Shown piece by piece: positions 12,248 to 25,667 of a stretch of 64,000 nt of DNA; position 1 is the stretch's first letter; every line of letters begins with the position of its first letter. The notes beneath the pieces were generated by a model. It was given only the letters and a program-made list of their open reading frames with translations. It did no database searches and was not told the DNA's origin. Source of the DNA: Gloeopeniophorella convolvens (taxonomy: Eukaryota > Basidiomycota > Agaricomycetes > Russulales); the NCBI GenBank assembly GCA_022496205.1, contig WTXD01000077.1:39712-103711 (forward strand). Direction: 5' to 3'. Position numbers and translations under genes: made by a program.

Positions 12248-14012
12248 TCAACATTGTGGCACCCGCTCAACTTCGCGCTCGATCGCCCACCGCACAGCGG
12301 CCTCGACGTTTTCGGCCTGATGTGTTGGAAGGTGAGAAGGATCCCCGCTTTCCGGATCATATACACCTGTGTGTACAAGGATCGAAGACCAGCCAGCTGC
12401 ATTTGCACCAGCGATGTCTGCGAAATCATAAAGTGACACCCGCCACGTGCCACGGTGAATGTGTGAGATAATCAGAGCGTGGGAAACGTCGTACCCGATT
12501 CAGGGTTGTCTGCACATGGCCCACCATCACTGTCAGCCACAAAGGTATTCAAGCGAAACGACACGCTTGATGTGCTTACCTCCCACCATGTAGCTGGCCA
12601 CATCATCAGTATCAAGGAAAGCGGAAAGCACAGCAAAGGAACCAACAGGTTAGGTTGTGCGTCAGCTGCACCGTGAATCTCCATTATTCGGGAGCGCAAC
12701 ATCTTCTCTGCGAACTCATACGTAGGTGTTGTCGGTTTGCCGTACTGCACGTGAGGATACGGTGCGCCGGTGAGAGCCTGTATGAAATTAACTTCGTGGA
12801 AGCTGTTATATAGGAAGAAATTGGAAGACCTTGAAGACAGCTTGGAACGCTTCGCGAAACGCGCCTTGCCCAAGGCGTGGGCGCGGGAACTCGGACCGCC
12901 ACTGGAGGTCCGGGTTGCAGAACACGAGCTGCACTGGGGGCGCACAGTTTACGGGATGGCTACGGCCAACGATGCCTCTTGACATGATGACGTCTGTCAT
13001 AATTTGAATATCGAGCGCCCAGTTGCGCGGGTCATGGAAGACGAAGATTGCGGATATCGGCGTTTTTGAAAAGTCCACAGGCTACGGCTCTGCTGAACAC
13101 GTCAAACGGGGCATGGACTAGGATTATGCACAAACTCTGGCGGAGGCCCTCTCTTCAGGGGTGAGGTCATAAAATGGCCAGACGCTGGGAGAGAAGTGAG
13201 GCAATGATAGAAGACTAGCGTTCGTAGCGGCGTACTGAGAATCCCAGGCCTTGATGTCCAGTGTTGTATACACATGCTGGAATCCATAACTCGAAATAAA
13301 GGGATTTTAGGCGAGACTTATCGACAATGCAGTCCTCCTTACCTCTCTGCAACTTTACGCAACACCCCGCGCCGTCCGCCGAGTACGAGGACAGACTGAT
13401 TGGCGTACTCGTGAGCTAGCGACTTCAGAATGGTATGTGCTTGCATGAAATTCGACGTGGTTATCTTCGGGTAGGGTGAGCTAAGACGAGCCAGAAGGAC
13501 CGGATCATGAGCAGACCTCGTGTCCAAGCTGTTCTGTAAGGCGCTTTGCGCGGGCTTCCTCGCTGGCACCTCCTCCGTTGGTCATCTGAAACGGTTCGCG
13601 AGGTCTCGTCATGAGGAAATGACTAGACTGACCAGGATATAAGGTATCTCCTTTCGGACCTGTCAGTCCAGGACGCTTGGCATCACAGACGACGTACGTG
13701 TTAAATGGGTTATTTCCCTCTAGCATAGACAACGCTCGCTTTGCCTCAGGGAGCACATTCGCCCCCCGCAGCAGGACTCCATCCTGCAAGGCCGTGTCAG
13801 AGACTTGATACAGTGTGGACTGCTCGTTTCACAATGTCAAATGCGAAGCCAAGAGGCGGGAGACTTTCAGGGCGACCTCGTGCACCTGTAATTGAAGCCC
13901 AACATAAGCTATTTCAACTACCAAAATGGCTCACATTACACTCACAGCTAAGAAACCTCCCACCGTGGCGGCTCCGCGCGCCATTCAGAGCCCGAGAAGT
14001 CCTCGATAGCAT
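12248..14012 (-). CDS. HAD-superfamily hydrolase, CECR5/HDHD5 type, mitochondrial
   Basis: Class IIA haloacid-dehalogenase-type phosphatase of the family of human CECR5 (HDHD5); the natural substrate is not established. Thirteen exons: 13946-14012, 13833-13885, 13694-13783, about 13633-13647, 13517-13585, 13343-13464, 13236-13289, 13136-13184, 12830-13081, 12647-12777, 12580-12593, 12495-12509 and 12248-12417; about 366-370 residues. The fourth exon start is ambiguous among three in-phase acceptors. The N-terminus (MLSRTSRALNGARSR) looks like a mitochondrial presequence. Motif I is FAFDIDGVLLRG (nucleophile Asp39, acid Asp41), motif II is ILMTNGGG, and motif IV is GDNPESDIAGAN near the end. 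Exons 11 and 12 are only 14 and 15 nt, and motif IV spans them. The gene is divergent from the 6PGDH-like gene, 174 bp apart. Confidence 0.87.
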
Positions 14013-14186
14013 TCTGAACTACCAAGAGAAGGAGATCTTGCCAGACAGAGTTTTGGAGAAAGTCCGTTCGAGCGGGGAGTCGCCGCTCAGCTGACCCTAG
14101 CCTCAAGACCGGGTTAGGGTTATGGGCGCCTTCACTTGTGGCCTCCCGGCCCGGGCGCCCATCGTCCTTATCTCGCTCACACCGTC
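14013..14186. promoter_or_regulatory. Shared divergent promoter with TTAGGG element
   Basis: 174 bp separate the start codons of the divergent CECR5-like and 6PGDH-like genes, so both promoters must overlap here. At 14111-14122 the sequence GGGTTAGGGTTA carries almost two telomere-type TTAGGG units, the site bound in promoters by Tbf1-type factors in other fungi. Whether it is bound here is unknown. Confidence 0.45.
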
Positions 14187-15198
14187 ATGCCAGTAACAGT
14201 CGCCATCATTGCGGCGGGTGCGATGGGCGGCGCAGTGGCGCAGCGCCTTACGGAGGCAGGCTGCACAGTGCTTACCAACTTGGATGGGCGCTCAGAGGCG
14301 ACACGCAAACGCGCGAGAGACGCGGGCATGCAGGACGTGCCATTTGCTGACCTAGTATCGCAGGCGCCGCTCTTTCTCAGCATCCTCCCACCACGAGACG
14401 CAGAGCAGCTCGCAAAGGATTATCTAGCGGCCTATGACGCTGTGAGCACTGCTACGGGCGCAGCCTCTCCCATTTATGTCGACTGCAACGCCGTTAGTCC
14501 GGAGACCGTTAAGCGAATCTCGGGCCTGTTCACCCATTCAGGCGTACATTTCATCGACGCAAGCATCATTGGAGGGCCTCCTCAGGGTTCGTATAATCCG
14601 ACATTCTACGCCTCTGCTGCGTCCGATGCTGGCAATGCACTGTCGATTTTCGCCGAGCTCGGGAACCTCGGGCTCAAAGTGTCCTTGCTCAAAGAAGGAT
14701 CAGATGTCGGCGATGCAAGTGCGCTGAAGATGTCGTATGCTGTGCGTAGAGTATCCTCTCCCTCTCTCCCCGCTCCCTGACACCATTCGATGTCAGGGCA
14801 TCATGAAAGGGCTCACTGGCCTCTTTGCAACCATGATCTTGTGTAGGTTTGCTCAGTGACTCTTGAGGTGTTGTTAACACCGGTTGTTCCTCACAGCTGC
14901 CCATGCTTCTTCGCCCGCAACGGCAGACGCGCTACTCTTGGAGCTCCGTGCTTCGCAGCCGGCCGTACTCGACCGCCTTGTGCGTGCAGTTCCCGACATG
15001 CTGCCAAAGGCCTATCGTTGGGTCGGCGAGATGCGTGAAATCTCTGCATTCGTTGGTGGGCCCCCAGGTGGTATTCACGAAGGTATGGCCGGCCTCTACG
15101 AGAGGATAGCTCAGTCTGTCGCGGAGGATGGTGATGACAAGCGTGTCCTAGAAGAATTTGTCGAGGCTGCGAAGCGGGCACCGTCCGAGTCCGAGTGA
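14187..15198 (+). CDS. 6-phosphogluconate-dehydrogenase-like NAD(P) oxidoreductase (DUF1932 type)
   Basis: Member of the beta-hydroxyacid dehydrogenase-like group with a 6PGDH-type NAD(P)-binding domain and a C-terminal DUF1932 domain; its substrate is not known. Exons 14187-14741, 14797-14842 and 14897-15198; introns of 55 and 54 nt; 300 residues. I chose the ATG at 14187 because MPVTVAIIAAGAMGGAVAQ begins the Rossmann strand directly and fits relatives; an in-frame ATG at 14136 would add 17 residues of poor quality. The dinucleotide loop is GAMGGA (about residues 11-16), followed by LTNLDGRS at the end of beta-2. FIDASIIGGPP is the substrate-loop region and GDASALKMSYA the catalytic-helix region carrying a Lys. 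The C-terminal part has RWVGEMREIS, typical of the DUF1932 domain. Confidence 0.85.
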
Positions 15199-18100
15199 CG
15201 TCCTTACGTCCGGGGACGCGCCGGCAGTGTGACATTTCCTCCCACTAGCTAATGGAAACATCGTTGTACACCTAGCATCAGTGTACTCATACCCTGTTTA
15301 CCGATCGCTGATATGGATACAATACTATTCTCTCCTCAAACGACTTCGTTGGAGGAACCGAACCGGGTTCGACTCTCATCAACCACGCCGAATGGTGTGG
15401 GTCGAATTTTAACTCCACTTGAACAGGTCCCTGGGTACAGCGCAACATACCTTCTACAAAGGTTCGGCATTTCACAGACAGACCTGGCGGCACGTCTCGG
15501 CGTATCGATTGAAAATCCAGGAGGGCCCCAGGTGAAGCCAATTATACATCAAGCGCCAATATGCGATGCGAAGTCCCAACCACAGAAAGACAAATTGCAT
15601 GAGATGGATCAGAAGGGTGACAAAAGTCAGGCTTGCAAAATGGCAGAGCAATACTATCAGATTGTAGTTGCAGAACGCAGTCGCGGGAACACCACCAGGC
15701 AATTGAAGCGTCCATGCCATAACGGCCCGTGCCGAGATTCGCGGGGCGTGCCAAAGCGACAAAATGAAGCTGATGCAAACGGCGCGGCCCCTCCCGGTCC
15801 CGGTGCCCCGGTCTTCAGGCCTTCAGGGCTGCGACTTCGTAAATTGAACTCACTGTTCAGAACCCCCGCTCGTTAGACGCCTTGTGCCGAAGGGCCCACA
15901 AACGTGTCAAGCGCGCTTAGGTTTCTGGGATTCTACAGCTTCCACCCACGAACCACCTTGCTGAACTGTTAAGGCGTAAACGCGGCGAACATGTCTCGAT
16001 ACAACATGGCCAAATGCATGGTCGAAAGGCTCCGGGCGCTCGTACCTTTGTTATAAACTTGTCAGACCCTACCAGTGCCAGTTGTGGATTCATGGCTCGC
16101 ACATTGGCCGGTTCCTGTTGCGATGACGATAACAGAGTGATGGGGCGTCTACCGAGGCCGGGTTCCAGACGGTCCACTCCACTTCATTCTTTAGGCAAGT
16201 GCAGCGTCGGCGGTCGAAGAGGCGCTGGTGACTCACACGCTACGCACATCACCGACCCCCACGTCAGAGCTCGGCGTACGCGATGTCACTTTCTGCATGT
16301 CAGTGCCTGAGCACGCTGAGAACATTCCCGAAGCTGCCAACAGCGAACTTCTGCTTGACGTGGGCGAAGCCTCGAGTCTGCACAAGACACCTATATTATT
16401 AGTAATTATTACGCACAACTTCGGTTCAATCATAGTTAAACGAAAAGCTTCCTCCGCTGAAAACATACGAGGGTCGTCCTCAGCAGAGATTCCACATGAT
16501 GCGCGCTCGCGAACCAGAGAACACTGACGGCACGGTCGCCCTGGGCCGAGGCATACAGTATCCTCGGCATAGCTGCAGACGAGCAGGACAAGCAACCGGG
16601 CGATGGCGAATTGGAGCCCCGCACGCCTCCAAATGGTCGCGGATCTGTATGACAAATGCACGAGCCCCGCAGGGTGATCGGTGACTATAGCAGTGCCACT
16701 CTGGGCAACATATACTCTGGAACACCGACTGACTTCTGTTGGAAGAGGTGGGTTATTAGACAGTGCATGGGTGGGGTCGTGGAAGCGCATGATTGTGGCA
16801 AGAGGGCGTAGAAGCTTACCGGTTCGGGGGGCTCGGAGCGAGTCTGGGCGCGCGTGCGAACCGCCAGGTGGACGTTCTTGACCGATTATGTGCTGGAGGC
16901 TGCTGGAGGGGGTTCAAGTCACGTACAAGGCGTGGCGCGTTAACGACATTGTGTTCCACCGCCATCGACCGGGCCAGAGTACAGGGCTCCTTGAACCAAA
17001 TTGATTGTTAAACAAGCTTGAATTTAGCTCGCGCCCTCTCACCCGTCCGAGTCGTGTGTCGTTCTACGAAAGGTCGAAGGATAGGAAGCAACACACGATA
17101 CGTGAGGTCTGCGGTAAATAAGAAACGGAAAGGAATACCCTTCTCAATGGTGCCACGACAGAGAAGCGCAGCACGTGAACGATTTCGGGTGCGGTCACGG
17201 ACTTTGTTCACGATCGCACGCACGAAGCGAGCCGCTGCCGCCCTGAACCATAGAGCGTCTTTGGAAAGAGTGGGCGCCCTGCGTGGCAATGAGGAGCATC
17301 TCACTGTTCGGGGCACGGGACCATCCTCATTGAGAATTGATGAAAGCACCGTGGCGCGAGGGATCTCCCATCGGGGACAAGCTAAAGTATCAACCACTGC
17401 GAAGTCATCAGCAGGGACGGGCGTCATTCAACGCCAGATAGGCAAGACGGACCATATCCCTGGCTCTGCTACTACCCAGGACGCCTGCTTTGGACGACCG
17501 CACATCACCAATGTGCGGACTTTGGTCGATGATGCAGTAGAAGGTCATCCGAGGGTTGCTCAATGCATCATCCGTCGTGCACGAAAGCACCCGTTACGAC
17601 ATGAACAACCATGCACGGGGTGCGCCGCTCGCCCATCGCCGAGAGGTTGCATGTCGTGATCATCGAACCATGACACGTGTTGCAGGTTGGGGCGAGATTG
17701 ATAACACAGTACGTGATAAGATCGGTTGTAGCGAGCTTTGAGCCGTGTCGTTGGCCGTCTCAAAAGCGGGGACAAGCGCGCGATCCTGAACCTCGGAGCG
17801 TGTCGGCACGTACGTATGATGCGCCCGCGTACGGAGTGTCGGGGGCGGGTGCCGTGAGCGCTACTTGTCAGTATAAGCAAATAGGAAGGCGGCTAACGGC
17901 GTGTCGGGATGAGAAGCACGTTGTATGCTCAATATCAACTAGCTTGCTCTACTTCCCTGCAAGAAAATCCGTTCCAGCCCCCACTGTTCAGGGTAATCAA
18001 AATCAGCCACCGCGGTGATTGCGCGCAGCTGAAGTACTGTTCCTTGCCTGTAGAGGACGATGACGGCCGAAGCCTCCAGTGACCTCCATGTGGCTGTCAT

Positions 18101-21100
18101 TGCTTCAGCGAGGGGTCGCTTGGACCATGCCACAATGCACCAAACGGCGTGGACCATAGGATCGTTCGATTTTCATGCGGGAATGTCTTAACATTGAGAG
18201 ATCAGCTTGAACGACGAACAACAAGACGCTGTCCCACACCAATGAAGACAGCGGTTTGCGTCATGGGAGCAAACCCGACGGCGTCACTGGGTGCAGATTG
18301 CGTCGACGTTAGGGACTCCGAGACGAGGGGGGGCCTGAAGGCCCAGAGATTCGACAGATGACGGAAGCAAGAGGGCCTGACGAAAAGGGTCGGAGGAACG
18401 GGATCCTACGAGCATTCCATCAAGGACCTTATCGTCCGTGACTTCTGTGATACGACTGCAATCATGCGTGTGAAATGCGGAGTATCTAACACCCACTTGC
18501 CAGTTGAGCAGCCTGAACTGCTTCTTCGTTGACAGATTTGACTCAGGTGTGCTGCGCTCCTGTCTCATGCCACACCTGCAGGGGAATGTAACCTCTTGCC
18601 TGAAAGAACCGTGAGTGCGTGCACCTTCATCTGAGCACCTAGAGAAGCTTTTCGAACGTTCCCACCACGGAAGCCATACGGTCAGATTGAACGAAAGTTA
18701 ATTTATGAGCTCCGTCGCTCTAAATGAAGCATCCGCGAGCGACCGGCGAGACAGATGCAAGGCCCTGATGGTACCCAGAAACCGATCAACGAAAACTTTT
18801 GAGGATAGCCATGCGGGAGGAATTTGAGAGTGATATGAGAGATCAGAAATGCAATAACATGCAAGCAACGAGAGAGGCCGAATGTGGTGCGCATATGCGG
18901 TACCTCGGACAAGTTGAACAAGGGCGTGAATGTGAGGCGTGAGAAATCAGGAGTAAATTTAGTGACGCGCGTGTGAGGCCACGACGCTTCGACTTGGCCG
19001 CCGACGAGTCTCAGCGCGCTCGCTGTGGACCTGCCGTTCTCTCCGCGCCGAGACCTGGCGACGGAGGTTTCGAGCAAGCGGCACTGGCGGAGGTGCTCGA
19101 ATGGGTGGTGCGGTCTTCTTCCTTCATCCACCCATCATCCATTATCACTGCGCCATCAAACGCGAACATCGCTGTTAAAGCTTCTTTGAGCGGTGAGTAC
19201 TTCTTTTATCCAAAGACATCACCTGGTGATTTCTTAATCAGGGTGTGGGTATATAACAACAAATGAATGTGCCTTACGTCCTTCTCGCGGACTTTCTGCG
19301 TCTGGCAGACTGGCACACACTGGGTGTAGTTTACTCGGATGAACATGTTCTCAGATAGCGTCCAACGGCCCTGCAAACGGGATAGCGCCACTTATGCGCT
19401 CATGCTATGCATATTCACGACTTGAGTTCGACTGTTCCGAGGACTTACTCGGCGCGCAAGGCCCTCATCTTCCCCCGACCACACTGTTGAACTATGGAGC
19501 CGGTACATCACGGAGCGCCGGGATGCATTACGTTGGGGATGCTCATGCAACGTGCAACCCCAGAGAGGACCCACTTCACGGCTTCTTTGCACCACTACCA
19601 TCTACAGCAATGCGCAACCTCGGTGTATACGCCCGGTCAATAAGAAGACAGGCGCATCTTTCCCAAGTCTTCCCATGCTCATCAGCGCGCGAGCTTCCGG
19701 CATTGGTGTATAAGTCGAGACCCCGGATGGGCCTGATTGACTTCTTCCGTCGATGGGTCTTGCTGACCATGCATCGCGAACTTAAGTCTCTGAGAAGACC
19801 GTACCGAACCCACCATCTCAACCATATTGCGCGTGGAACTCATTGTGGTAATCGCGGTCCCTCCTCCCGTTCAAAAGCATGTCTAGTTGTATGTGGACCT
19901 TGCTGTCAATGCCTTGTTAGGAAACTGGGCCTAACTCAGGACGCCTGCAAGCCAGATTCCCATACCAACAAGAGATCACGCGTCAGCCAACACCACTTTA
20001 CCCTTGTCCTGATAGGACCCTGGAGCTCGTGACTACCAACTGTTACAGCGCACATCTCCCGGTCTGGGACTGTGTCAATACCCATTCCTGCGGCGTCCAT
20101 TGGACCACTGTTCTAACTCAAGGTGCACCATCAATGCGGTACTGTCGAAGTCATCTCAGGGTATGATGGGTACAACTTCTCCTACGACTGATCTGTTGGA
20201 GGGGATGTGGTACTCAGTGAAAGAAACCGTAATGTTGCAACTCACTGTTCGCAATGAAGTCCATTCATCTAGTTGACGATCTGTGACGTCAGATTCAACA
20301 ACACCGCTCTCGTACAGCACTTACAACCCAATTGCGCTCAAGATCGTAACACCTCACCAATAAGTCCGTCGACCATCCACAACGGCGGCCGGCGAAGCTC
20401 CTGAGCATCCGTTGCTCATGGGGCGTGAAATCTATCCATAAGGAATGGTAATTGCATTCCGTCGTGCTTAGCACATCTCCGACATTGACGAACACGTACT
20501 GTAGTCACAGGCGGCGGTCGCGCGGCATCCTCTCCAGCGCTTACCTGCCAAGTAGCGAGCGTACCTGGTCAAGCCATAGTACACCATACCTTATCACCCG
20601 TACCTGGTGAGGCTTCGTTGATATAACGTGAGTTATCTTAATGCGGCGTCCATCTCACAAGCTATTCACATGTCTGAAGCTGGCAGCGTACGCCCCAAGT
20701 TTATCCGAGTGTACCAGATCAAACACCAAAAACGCGAGACAGACGGCCGCTGTGTAGACGCAGGACGACCTGTTCCTGGTTCTCACCATAGACGAATTTC
20801 AACCTCACTCTTAGACAGCTAGGCACGAGCCAAGGCTGAGAAGCCGTACCTGATTCAGAGATTCTCGGTCTAGGTTGACCTCGTCCACCACCCCATCCCA
20901 AGACCCGCGATCAGTACAGTCGCATGTATCGTCTGGTCGGTTCCAGTGTCCTTGCAACAACATGTGCTGGGGGGTACTGGTGTCTTCTGAGCTCCGTATC
21001 GTCATCCCGCACTCCTACCGTGGTGAAGCTTCGCCGGTGACGGCTGCTATTCCTGGCGCCAAGCAGGTCTGCTGACGCACCAACACATCATCGGCAGTGC

Positions 21101-23547
21101 ACGACAGGTCTGCGCATGGCGTGGGTTAAGACGTGTTGATCTCGTTCCGCTCTGCGCAGGTCACTTTCTAGCTGCACTGCGAGCGCGCTAAATCCACCTG
21201 TCCGCCATAACATCGGACCAGATCGGACCGAGCGTCCCGACCGCACCGATCAATCCGCGCGTGTCCTGACCTCGATGATAAGGCGAGTCGTCGCACCGGT
21301 GCGATTTTCCTCGAGTAACATCGCCTGACCAGCGCGACAACCCTGACGAGACCGGTTCATGATCTCCAATGTGGTAGATGCCACATTACGTTGTGCCAGG
21401 GCGGGAGCAAGCTTGCCCCCATCTACGCGTAGATCATGCACGTCTATCTCCACATGTAATCCACATGCGTCTCAAATATGAACCGTTCTTCCCAAGTCGA
21501 GGCGGGTAGGCTGAGACCCTTCGAGACTGCAGTCCACCTTTCTCCATACCATGCGGTGCACGTATTTGCCTGATGACAATGGGTGCGGAATATGCACTGG
21601 CAGAGGTGCACCCGCCCCGCGTTCACCAGCGGTCTTCGAATCGCACGCCACACCAGAGCAGATGCTGGATTATCTCTGTTCGGCACTTACGATCGGCGGA
21701 AGAAGGACTTTGTATTCGCGCGGAAAATGGAGGTCATGGAGTGACCACCACAGGGTGGACCCCTGGCATGGCAGATGTGGGCCCGCCTCGGCTAGGCTCG
21801 ACCGCTACTTGCCGGCTAGACCGGGACACCTGCTTCCTATTCCCAAGCATCCGGGTTTTCGTGTATCCCGTCGATGCGCCAGCGCCAGCTTACTGTCTGA
21901 TGTTGCCGCTGATGTTTGACACGCCCCCTTTTCGAAGGTAACATAGGTGAGACATCATGCACCGCCCACTGTATTGAAGTTGCACGCGCATCTTCGTATT
22001 TTTGGTACAACAACCTTTGGGGCAATCTAGCATCCTGCTGTATGGTGAGAATGGCTGAAGTGACGCGAGCGCGAGCCCAATCTGGTCCGATCCGCCGTTG
22101 TCGCCGTGCAGCCCGAAGCCAGCAGGCACTCAATTAAATGCAAATTTAGTGACCACGAGAGAGGATGCTGTGGTTATACATCCGCACAGGGCTATGCGGA
22201 CGCTGGCGGGGGTGCGGTCGCGTTTGTCTATGCCATCCGCAACAGTGTATCGTGTGCAGGGCTTTTCGGCGACGCGGAAGGTGAACGGAACCCCACGAAC
22301 TGGCTGGATGCGGCGGAAGCCGGCCGGAACTGGAGCGTAAGCACAGCGGCCTCCTGCAAAGAGCGGAGGTGATCGATGGTCCCGCATGGTCGCTGCTGGA
22401 AGCAAAGAGCCATACCAGGAGCAATCCCGAACTCAGACAGACCAAGCTGAGGTCAGGGTTCAGCTCCGTGAACGGCTCGCTTACGGTATGAACTGACGAC
22501 GCAGCACTCGGCGAGGGCGGAGGGCGGATGGGCGGATGCAACGGACCTGTCCATGTCAGTGCCTTATTCAACCTTTCACTTTTCAAATGGTAAGATGGGC
22601 CGTGCTCACCAGAGATCCTCGTGGTGGCAGCATCCCTGCACAAGTTCAGGTTAAGCCTTAGATAGGCACCAGCCTCAACAGCGATACCGCGAGAAGCCGG
22701 TGCAGCGACCGGACATTGTACAGGGAAGCCACCGTGGAGCCACCATAGAGGACCCATGTATTGGTGCTGATACAGCAGACGTGCAGGGTCGGTTGCTTGT
22801 GTCTGCAGGCCCGTACGCCGACTGCCTCAGAAGAGGCAACGCGTGACCACAATGTGCGGCTATGGGGCCTTCGAATTCGGAATCCTGCTGCGGGAGGAGG
22901 TCCCCACAAGTAGCGCCAGGGAGGCGGAGGCAGCAGCGCTGATGGCGGTCCTTGACGCTACCTGTGGTCAATACTAAATTGAAATTAGTGGGTTGAGGAA
23001 GCGGGAGAAGGTGCCAAAAGGTGCCTTGCATGCTGGCACTGAGACTGAATCGATCTGGCTGTGATCTGGTTGAATCTCCGCTCCAAACGTGCCGCGATGC
23101 CGCAGCAGTGTTCAATGCATTCAACGGCGGTGGCGCGGTGACGCGCCTCTTGTCGATGCCGTACACGGGATTGTGGGCCCTTGATACGCACACTTGCCTT
23201 TCGGCGGTAGCCATGTGCCCCGCTGGGGGGCGGCTGCAGATGATTAAGGGATCGACGGTGGTGGCACAGCTTGTGCATGTTCGGGTACACACCTTTTGTT
23301 CTAGTGAACACTTCATTTGGTTTAGAGCCGCACGGTCGCCTCGGTGTTGCATTCAACGACCCTTGTTCAGGATCAGTACGTTTTAATATTCGAAGAACGA
23401 AGCTCGAAATTTGTTGGGCGAACGATGAAAAGAAGGGTGGCAAATGTTTGTTGATGAGAGGCTTCGAATCCGGAGTGCGTACCTCCGGAGGTGGCACCGG
23501 TCACTTGTCCTCGGGCTGCGGCTAAGCGCCGTCAGCCGCTGCCCACG
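15199..23547. other. 8.3 kb without a recognisable gene
   Basis: Many short ORFs occur on both strands (the longest are at 15313-15876, 17018-17659, 19394-20032 and 22675-23352), but they overlap antisense ORFs of similar length. None shows a domain motif or a spliced structure I can follow. I see no terminal repeats or poly-A tails that would mark an intact transposon. It could be decayed mobile DNA, non-coding RNA or fast-evolving genes. Confidence 0.4.
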
Positions 23548-24804
23548 ATGTCGACCTTTGGCGGCATACGACACTCGCCTTCGTCTTTCTCGTCCTCGCC
23601 GGCGTCCACGACGCTGTTTCGTAGGCTCGTATGGGAAGGCACTGTCCCGCTCGAGATACGCGTGGATTCCAAGGAGCTCCCAGCCAACAGCAATCGAGGG
23701 CTTGAATGTTACTTCATCCAGGCGCCGCGCGTCTCATACCTTCCTCTGTTGATTCCAGAGATCAAGCGTTTCCTACAGGAGGTTGTGTTCGACGACGAAG
23801 CCGCGCGCTTGATGAAAGAGGAGGACTGGTGGTTTGAGAGCGAAGAAGGTCACCTGCTGAAATGGTGTGCTTTCCATCAGACGTGGTAGCTTCAAGTCCT
23901 CATTTCTCTTTCGAATTCGCAGGCATTGGCCGGTTGGGCTCATCTATGACAACCATACTACTTTAGCGTCATCTCGCCCAGCGGCGTCGACATCCGCTCG
24001 TCCACAGGCAGTTCCGCTGCGTCTCGTCCTGCATCTAGCGTCACCGCCCACCGATAAGCTTCTTCTCGCGCCGAGCGCGGAGGCGTGTAAGCAGGCATTC
24101 ATGGGACAACTCAAGGAAGCCGATTTCCTGCGATGGGGAAATACGAAACGGATGACAGGTCTGCGGAAAGCAGAGCAAGACGGAATGTGGGAGGGCATCA
24201 AAGAGCGTCCGTCCACGCCCCACCCCCAGAACCCGAGCGCGCACCTCTGATGACCCTGCAGATAACTTTGATGATTACTGGCGCGTTGCATCCAAGGTCA
24301 CACCGACGACAATGCCTCCCCGGCCAAGCTCTCCGCCGATAGTTCAATCATCACTGCATACCCGCCCTCCATCCGCTGACCCGCAAGGCGCTCCGGACAA
24401 GGACGGTGGATACAGTGTCCGCAGCGTGCCAATCAGACTGTATTTGCCCGAGGGCCCCGTCATGCAAGACCTTGCGCCGCCTCTTCTCGAAGACGGTGCG
24501 TACCGTCGTGCTGGGCCGCCTGCGCGCGGATGTCGCGTGCCGGCCACACCCAGCGGCGAGCCTGATATACCTGCTGACGATCTTGGAACACACAGGCACT
24601 CCGAACACCCTGGCGGACCTTTTGTCTCTGCATTTGCCGCTTCTCTTTCCCGCTCCGAGCCCCGGAGCTCCACCGCCGCTCGCATATGCGCTACTTCAAG
24701 GTGTGATCGCGCCTCCAGAGGCAGAGCTGGCGTGGCTCGGCGCGTGCATGTCTGGTGCAGACGGCTGGGTGAACATTTGTATCGGGTTGGGACGCGAGCG
24801 GTGA
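23548..24804 (+). CDS. ATG5: Autophagy protein Atg5
   Basis: Atg5 is the acceptor of the ubiquitin-like protein Atg12; the conjugate with Atg16 acts as E3 for Atg8 lipidation at the forming autophagosome. Exons 23548-23864, 23923-24206, 24262-24495 and 24596-24804; introns 58, 55 and 100 nt; 347 residues. The sequence follows fungal Atg5 throughout: FRRLVWEGTVPLEIRVD and APRVSYLPLLIPEIKRFL (first ubiquitin-like fold), EEDWWFESE, then HWPVGLIYDNHT and LVLHLASPPTDKLLLAPS. Next are QAFMGQLKEADFLRWG, where Lys170 sits at the Atg12-conjugation position, the linker DDYWRVASKV, and the second ubiquitin-like fold ending in MSGADGWVNICIGL. The start fits because FRRLVWEG lies about 25 residues in, as in relatives. 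No lesion seen. Confidence 0.95.
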
Positions 24805-25667
24805 CCGGTGACGGCCGTTGGGGCGACCCGACGCACTGTGGCACCGTCGGCACGTCACGGTGACATAGAGTGTAGCGTACAATGTGTCGTGTCCTCTATC
24901 CACGTCGTCGTCGACATGGTGACTAAGTGTGCGCCCGAGATTGGGTCCTTGATGGCCGGGACATCGATCGCAGCGCGTCAGTAGCTCAAACGCGGCCTAT
25001 CCAACTCCAAAACAGGCGCGCAATGACAAAAGGTGGCTGGGCTGCCTACTAAGGCCAGCGTGAGGAATGTGCGCCGAAACAGCCGCCGCTGACGCGGAAG
25101 CAGTAGCCTTTAGGGTCGCTGCGCGTGCATTATTTGTGTGTAGGGCACGAGGAGGCCGCGCCTTCGCTATTGCCATGGGCGGCCCAGCTGTGCTCATGGT
25201 CGCGCCGAAAAGGAAGTCGCAAACTCAGCCACACATCTTGCATCGCGCGGCTAATCGCTAAATAAGGTACTTGGCGCCAACCGATTGTCTCGATCACTCA
25301 CGCCCGCATATCCTCTCAGATCAAGGAGAGCGGCGGAGACACGGAAGCATGGCCCCGCGCCTCCTCCGGCAAGAGTGTGTTGTAAGGATAGAATTTTTTA
25401 CACATGTATATACAGGGACGGTTTGTCGCGTATCTATTGTGCTATAGTGATCAGATCTAAAATAAAGAGGAACATAGAGTACAATCGGGCGTCGGTCGGA
25501 AATAGATGGAAAGTCATGGCAATGATGCGGAGTTAAGACGATAGTATAGAGATCATGAGAGATGCGGAGACTCGGTGCGCCGTCCGAGGTGCAGGCGCGC
25601 GCAGAGTGGGTGGCACAACCCTGTGTGTACCGTGTGGATAGCCCTCAACTGACACTAGGCCACCCCC
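24805..25667. other. Intergenic, 0.9 kb
   Basis: Convergent 3' flanks of ATG5 and the zinc-cluster gene. I see nothing else. Confidence 0.5.

Noticed and set aside
16905..16925. GGTTCAAGTC resembling a tRNA T-loop
   Set aside because: The flanking sequence does not fold into a cloverleaf and no A box is present upstream.
17018..17659. Plus-strand ORF of 213 codons
   Set aside because: Arg/Ser-rich translation with an equally long antisense ORF; no motif.
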